From CAZCWX01 sp964502465 (GTDB lineage Bacteria > Desulfobacterota > Binatia > Bin18), in NCBI GenBank assembly GCA_964502465.1, contig CAZCWX010000530.1:1-9053 (forward strand): a stretch of DNA of 9,053 nucleotides. The letters are read 5' to 3'. Of the stretch, positions 7,281 to 9,053 are shown piece by piece. The notes below the pieces were generated by a model. That model had not been told where the DNA came from, did no database searches, and saw nothing but the letters and a program-made list of their open reading frames with translations. The translations under genes were made by a program, and so were the position numbers. Each line of letters begins with the position of its first letter. Within the stretch, counting starts at the first letter, position 1.

Positions 7281-7655
7281 CTACCTCGGCGTAGGACGCG
7301 CACGGCGTACGTTGCGCCCCAGGACGATATCAATTCCTCTCAACACGAGCTCCAGGTGCCTGCCAGAGAGCCGCCCAACGCGCTCGGTCAGGAGCGTGCG
7401 GTCGAGGGCAATGATCTGCGAGACATTAGCGACCGAATCTTTCGGCAGACCAGTGTCGCGGGCGCGGAAGAGCACATTGCCTGGCGCGTCGGCCCACCGG
7501 AGCGTGCTGGTCAGTGGCACACACACCACTGTGGCAATGCGACTCCGATTGAGGGGGTTGCCCTGGACGACAACGACCGGACGCCGAAAGCCGGGTCCTG
7601 ACCCGGTGGGGTCCGGCAAATCCGCCCAGCACACGTCGCCTTGTGCGATTACCAT
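7281..7655 (-). CDS. mazF: MazF/PemK-family endoribonuclease toxin
   Basis: I place the start at the ATG complementary to 7653-7655, which gives 124 residues. An upstream extension of the frame (to 7727) would add 24 residues with no MazF character, lying inside the antitoxin gene. The sequence follows the MazF/PemK family: GDVCWADL (6-13), PGFRRPVVVVQ (21-31) with the basic pair R24/R25, PLTST (47-51), and KDSVANVSQIIALDR (72-86) near the dimer core. Toxins of this family cut mRNA at short specific sequences as dimers. The usual GDVWW reads GDVCW here. The start overlaps the antitoxin stop by 7 nt (ATGGTAA), so translation is likely coupled and the antitoxin is made first. The C-terminal 11 residues are basic and may be a dispensable tail. 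The sequence looks intact and GC-rich, more so than the neighbouring PIN module. Confidence 0.92.
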   Translation of the reverse strand: MVIAQGDVCWADLPDPTGSGPGFRRPVVVVQGNPLNRSRIATVVCVPLTSTLRWADAPGNVLFRARDTGLPKDSVANVSQIIALDRTLLTERVGRLSGRHLELVLRGIDIVLGRNVRRARPTPR

Positions 7656-7885
7656 TCGCTGCGTGCTAACACCCGGCGCGCTACGGCAGCCAGTGCCGGA
7701 TCCGGGCGGGTATCGAGATCGGCACACACGGCATTCATCGCTTCGGTGATCGCCTCAGGGTCGTGGCGGGCGAGATATTCAGTGAGGGCGTCGGTATAGA
7801 GCTCGCTGCGTGACTTGCCAAGCCGATGGGCCAACTGCTCCGCATCGGCGTATACGGGATCAGGGATAGAAATAGCGGTTTTCAT
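7649..7885 (-). CDS. Ribbon-helix-helix antitoxin of the MazF module
   Basis: This 78-residue protein starts at the ATG complementary to 7883-7885. The frame is open back to a TTG at 7921, but the added residues overlap a likely promoter and do not look like part of the fold. Residues 2-40 match a ribbon-helix-helix DNA-binding domain: a short strand (KTAISIP), then two helices (VYADAEQLAHRLG and SRSELYTDALTEYLARH). Residues 41-78 form an acidic-then-basic tail expected to wrap and block the MazF toxin. By analogy the protein neutralises MazF, and as a dimer represses its own promoter together with the toxin. The MazE of E. coli has an AbrB fold instead, but RHH antitoxins paired with MazF toxins are well known. 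The promoter-like TATACT lies only 6 nt before the ATG. Confidence 0.87.
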   Translation of the reverse strand: MKTAISIPDPVYADAEQLAHRLGKSRSELYTDALTEYLARHDPEAITEAMNAVCADLDTRPDPALAAVARRVLARSEW

Positions 7886-7891
7886 ACCTAC

Positions 7892-7921
7892 AGTATAACC
7901 CTGGGACACCTGCCTCGGCAA
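7892..7921 (-). promoter_or_regulatory. Candidate promoter of the RHH-mazF operon, close to the start codon
   Basis: On the minus strand, TTGCCG (complement of 7916-7921, four of six matches to the -35 consensus) and TATACT (complement of 7892-7897, five of six to -10) are 18 bp apart. TATACT ends 6 nt before the antitoxin ATG, so the predicted transcript would begin at or within a base or two of the start codon. This is a site-level inference. A more distal promoter with the nearby TAGGT acting as a weak ribosome site is the alternative. Confidence 0.45.
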
Positions 7922-7998
7922 ACGCGCTGGTTTCTAGACGGCGCCGATCTGGAGCGGAGTTTCCGTGCTATGCGTCCCATCCTGCGGAGAGAACTCTT

Positions 7999-8019
7999 TC
8001 ATCACGGCTGCAGTGATGA
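7999..8019. repeat. Perfect 7-bp hairpin beside the first CRISPR-like repeat
   Basis: TCATCAC (7999-8005) and GTGATGA (8013-8019) are exact complements around the loop GGCTGCA. It lies 15 bp upstream of the repeat at 8035 and has the same stem and loop lengths as the hairpin inside that repeat. No T-run follows. Confidence 0.45.
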
Positions 8020-8034
8020 GCAGTGGAGATCCCC

Positions 8035-8068
8035 GCTTCAATGGAGCTGCAGCTTTGGAGGCTGCGGA
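8035..8068 (-). repeat. CRISPR-like solitary repeat, copy 1
   Basis: This 34-nt unit is 32/34 identical to the unit at 8951-8984, in the same orientation. The differences are A/G at 8045 and T/C at 8048. On the minus strand it ends in CCATTGAAGC, like the conserved 3' end (ATTGAAGC or ATTGAAAC) of many type I and III CRISPR repeats. The internal arms 8047-8053 and 8061-8067 can form a 7-bp stem with a 7-nt loop. The change at 8048 leaves a G-U pair in a plus-strand transcript but an A-C mismatch in a minus-strand one. The beginning of the minus-strand repeat (GTTTC in copy 2) is degenerate here. No second unit lies at CRISPR spacing on either side. Confidence 0.7.
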
Positions 8069-8162
8069 CATCGCCGCCGTCGAAAGACTCAGGACGAACG
8101 GAGTATGAGTCGCGGCTAACGTAGGAACCTGATCTCCTCTTGGCTTGCTTAACCCAGTAGGA

Positions 8163-8175
8163 TACATAATATGTA
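8163..8175 (+). promoter_or_regulatory. 13-bp palindromic operator candidate upstream of the AbrB-PIN operon
   Basis: TACATA, a central A, and TATGTA form a perfect dyad 50 bp before the antitoxin start. A -10-like CATAAT (8165-8170, five of six to TATAAT) overlaps it; a weak -35 candidate, TTGGCT (8140-8145), is spaced rather far at 19 bp. An operator overlapping the -10 box is what an autorepressing antitoxin would use. Function is inferred from symmetry and position. Confidence 0.45.
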
Positions 8176-8224
8176 GTTTACTAAATTTCTTTGTTTGTTA
8201 CTTCTTCTCGGAAGGATGCAAATC

Positions 8225-8518
8225 ATGGCGCTCTTAAAAATTCTCCGGTCGGGCCAGATCACTTTACCAGCAGAGCTACGAAAACAGTTCAACCTGGCGG
8301 AAGAGGATTATCTAGAAGCAGAAGCAACCAAGGAGGGCATTTTACTCAAACCTGTTGCGGTAATTGAGCGACAGAAAGCAGGGAAAGCTCTCCTGCAGTT
8401 GCTGACCCGTGTGCATGCTCGGCAGTCGGCAAGCGACTTGTCTTCCGAAGAACAGGAAGAACTCATTGCCAAAGAGGTCAAAGCCTTTAGGAAAGAGAAG
8501 CAGCGTCGCCATGCATAA
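8225..8518 (+). CDS. AbrB/MazE-fold (SpoVT-AbrB) antitoxin of the PIN module
   Basis: This is a 97-residue protein from the ATG at 8225. GGAAGG (8210-8215), 9 nt upstream, favours this start over the in-frame ATG at 8216, which directly abuts GGAAGG. Residues about 4-45 form an AbrB-type swapped-hairpin DNA-binding domain: KILRSGQITLPAELRKQFNLAEEDYLE shows the characteristic 'GQITLP' followed by 'LR' and a charged turn, then EATKEGILLKPV. The remainder is a long charged helix (about 47-97) expected to contact and inhibit the toxin encoded next. The stop overlaps the toxin start by 8 nt (ATGCATAA), typical of coupled antitoxin-toxin translation. The protein should repress its own promoter, where a palindrome is visible. 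The gene is AT-richer than the RHH-mazF pair, so the two modules probably arrived separately. Confidence 0.88.
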   Translation: MALLKILRSGQITLPAELRKQFNLAEEDYLEAEATKEGILLKPVAVIERQKAGKALLQLLTRVHARQSASDLSSEEQEELIAKEVKAFRKEKQRRHA

Positions 8519-8948
8519 GGTGGTGTTTGACTCGACCACACTGGTGAGTGCGTTCCTGCGGAAAGGCGGCGTCACCGCTAAGCTTCTTGAACAAGCCGTT
8601 CAGGGAGATTTTGAGTTATATCTGGCTGAGGACATTATCGAAGAGACGCGAAATGTGTTGCTGAACCGTGAGCATTTACGCCTACACTTTTCCTACACGA
8701 ACCGGGATGTAGAGGAATATGCTGCCTTACTCCGCGCCTTTGCTCGTTTGGTGTCTAACCTTCCCAGCGTCAAAGTGTGCCGAGATCCAAATGATGATTA
8801 CGTCATCGCGACCGCCATCGTTGCGAGAGCCTCTCATATTGTGGCGAGAGACAAAGACCTCTTAACGCTTGCGATCTACCAAGATGTCACGATGATCAGC
8901 CCTGAAGCGTTCATGCAGCTTCTGCGAGCGCAATCCACCACCACATAA
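8511..8948 (+). CDS. PIN-domain ribonuclease toxin (COG1569-type, VapC-like)
   Basis: This is a 145-residue protein starting at the ATG at 8511, inside the end of the antitoxin gene. The frame is open back to 8409, but that extension only mirrors the antitoxin in another frame. The PIN nuclease pattern is complete: VVFDSTTLVSAFL (first Asp D7), EDIIEETRNVL (E44/E45), RDPNDDYVIATA (D95/D96) and IVARDKDLL (D114), which together form the acidic metal site. The DP(N)DDYVIATA...ARDKDLL arrangement is that of the 'putative toxin-antitoxin system toxin component, PIN family' group rather than the shorter classical VapC. Such toxins cut RNA, often tRNA or rRNA; the target here is unknown. The usual 'DTN' after the first strand is DST. 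The stop codon ends 2 bp before the second CRISPR-like repeat. Confidence 0.9.
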   Translation: MHKVVFDSTTLVSAFLRKGGVTAKLLEQAVQGDFELYLAEDIIEETRNVLLNREHLRLHFSYTNRDVEEYAALLRAFARLVSNLPSVKVCRDPNDDYVIATAIVARASHIVARDKDLLTLAIYQDVTMISPEAFMQLLRAQSTTT

Positions 8949-8950
8949 AA

Positions 8951-8987
8951 GCTTCAATGGGGCCGCAGCTTTGGAGGCTGCGGAAAC
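8951..8987 (-). repeat. CRISPR-like solitary repeat, copy 2
   Basis: Read on the minus strand, this 37-nt unit begins GTTTCC and ends CCCCATTGAAGC. Between them is a stem CCGCAGC/GCTGCGG (plus-strand positions 8963-8969 and 8977-8983) around a 7-nt loop. Length, stem and both ends fit a CRISPR direct repeat. The next 66 bp to the window edge contain no second unit, and the coding sequence to the left leaves no room for one. It could also be read as a terminator-like hairpin after the PIN gene, but no T-run follows. Confidence 0.7.
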
Positions 8988-9026
8988 ATTGCCACAGAAC
9001 GGAAGAGCGGCGTGGCGGGAAATAGT

Positions 9027-9053
9027 GGGTGTCGGAGGGTAGTTGGGGGGGGG
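9027..9053 (+). other. G-rich window end with quadruplex-forming potential
   Basis: GGG at 9027-9029, GGG at 9037-9039 and nine G at 9045-9053 supply four G-runs with short loops, which fits the general G-quadruplex pattern. A homopolymer exactly at the edge may instead be a contig-end or sequencing artefact. Nothing else is seen in 8988-9053. Confidence 0.35.

Larger units (their letters stand above)
7886..8224. other. Divergent intergenic region between the two toxin-antitoxin modules
   Basis: I see no credible gene in these 339 bp on either strand; the frames that cross it have no family resemblance. It holds the promoter of the RHH-mazF operon at its left end, a perfect 7-bp hairpin at 7999-8019, the first CRISPR-like repeat copy at 8035-8068, and an AT-rich promoter/operator segment at about 8160-8210 serving the AbrB-PIN operon. 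Confidence 0.6.

Noticed and set aside
7246..7749. Plus-strand 167-codon frame opposite mazF
   Set aside because: It is Arg/Pro/Ser-rich shadow translation of GC-rich coding DNA; the minus strand encodes a complete MazF.
7930..7957. A third, degenerate copy of the CRISPR-like repeat
   Set aside because: A loose resemblance (CTGGAGCGGA) needs several gaps and lies about 105 bp from copy 1, which does not fit CRISPR spacing.
7934..8167. Minus-strand 77-codon frame between the two toxin-antitoxin modules
   Set aside because: It crosses the hairpin and CRISPR-like repeat, is rich in Ala/Ser/Thr/Pro, has no family motif and no ribosome-binding site.
8963..8983. Intrinsic terminator after the PIN gene
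   Set aside because: The stem is GC-rich but no T-run follows, and the same hairpin occurs before the module at 8047-8067, so it is better explained as part of the repeat.
8988..9053. A CRISPR array continuing to the right of repeat copy 2
   Set aside because: No second repeat unit or partial unit appears within 66 bp, although a normal spacer would place one by about 9024.

Overview
The window is a stretch of bacterial chromosome of moderate GC content with eight complete protein genes, one gene cut by the left edge, and one or two mobile or repeated elements. An ExeA/GspA-like ATPase with a membrane segment, and a dispersed palindrome of the 'cattgcgag ... gaagcaatct' kind, suggest a Gram-negative environmental bacterium (deltaproteobacterial, Nitrospirota, NC10 or Tectomicrobia-like). 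That placement is an inference. No rRNA or other taxonomic marker is present.

Left part (1-3366): the C-terminal end of a Met/His-rich coiled-coil protein is followed by a 131-bp MITE-like palindromic element flanked by a short direct repeat. Next is a candidate promoter and then a large 863-residue protein. This protein joins an ExeA-type AAA+ ATPase, a single transmembrane helix, an unnamed 'CTDCW' domain, a basic linker and four C-terminal ankyrin repeats.

Middle part (3367-7174): a UspA-type universal stress protein (minus strand) is divergent from a two-gene potassium uptake operon (plus strand). The operon encodes a KtrB/TrkH-type channel subunit and a KtrA-type regulator with one RCK unit. 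A Na+/bile-acid-symporter-family (BASS) transporter converges on the operon, with only 1 bp between the two stop codons. Together these genes suggest ion homeostasis and stress response, with USP and KtrA as possible nucleotide-sensing partners.

Right part (7281-9053): two complete type II toxin-antitoxin modules are divergent from each other. The first is a ribbon-helix-helix antitoxin with a MazF toxin (minus strand, 7-nt overlap). The second is an AbrB-fold antitoxin with a PIN-domain toxin of the COG1569 type (plus strand, 8-nt overlap). The second module lies between two direct copies of a 34-nt hairpin repeat (32/34 identical) that ends in ATTGAAGC on the minus strand, like a CRISPR direct repeat. 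No array accompanies either copy. These solitary CRISPR-like repeats bracketing a toxin-antitoxin cassette are the most unusual feature here. The window ends in a run of nine G, possibly a contig end.
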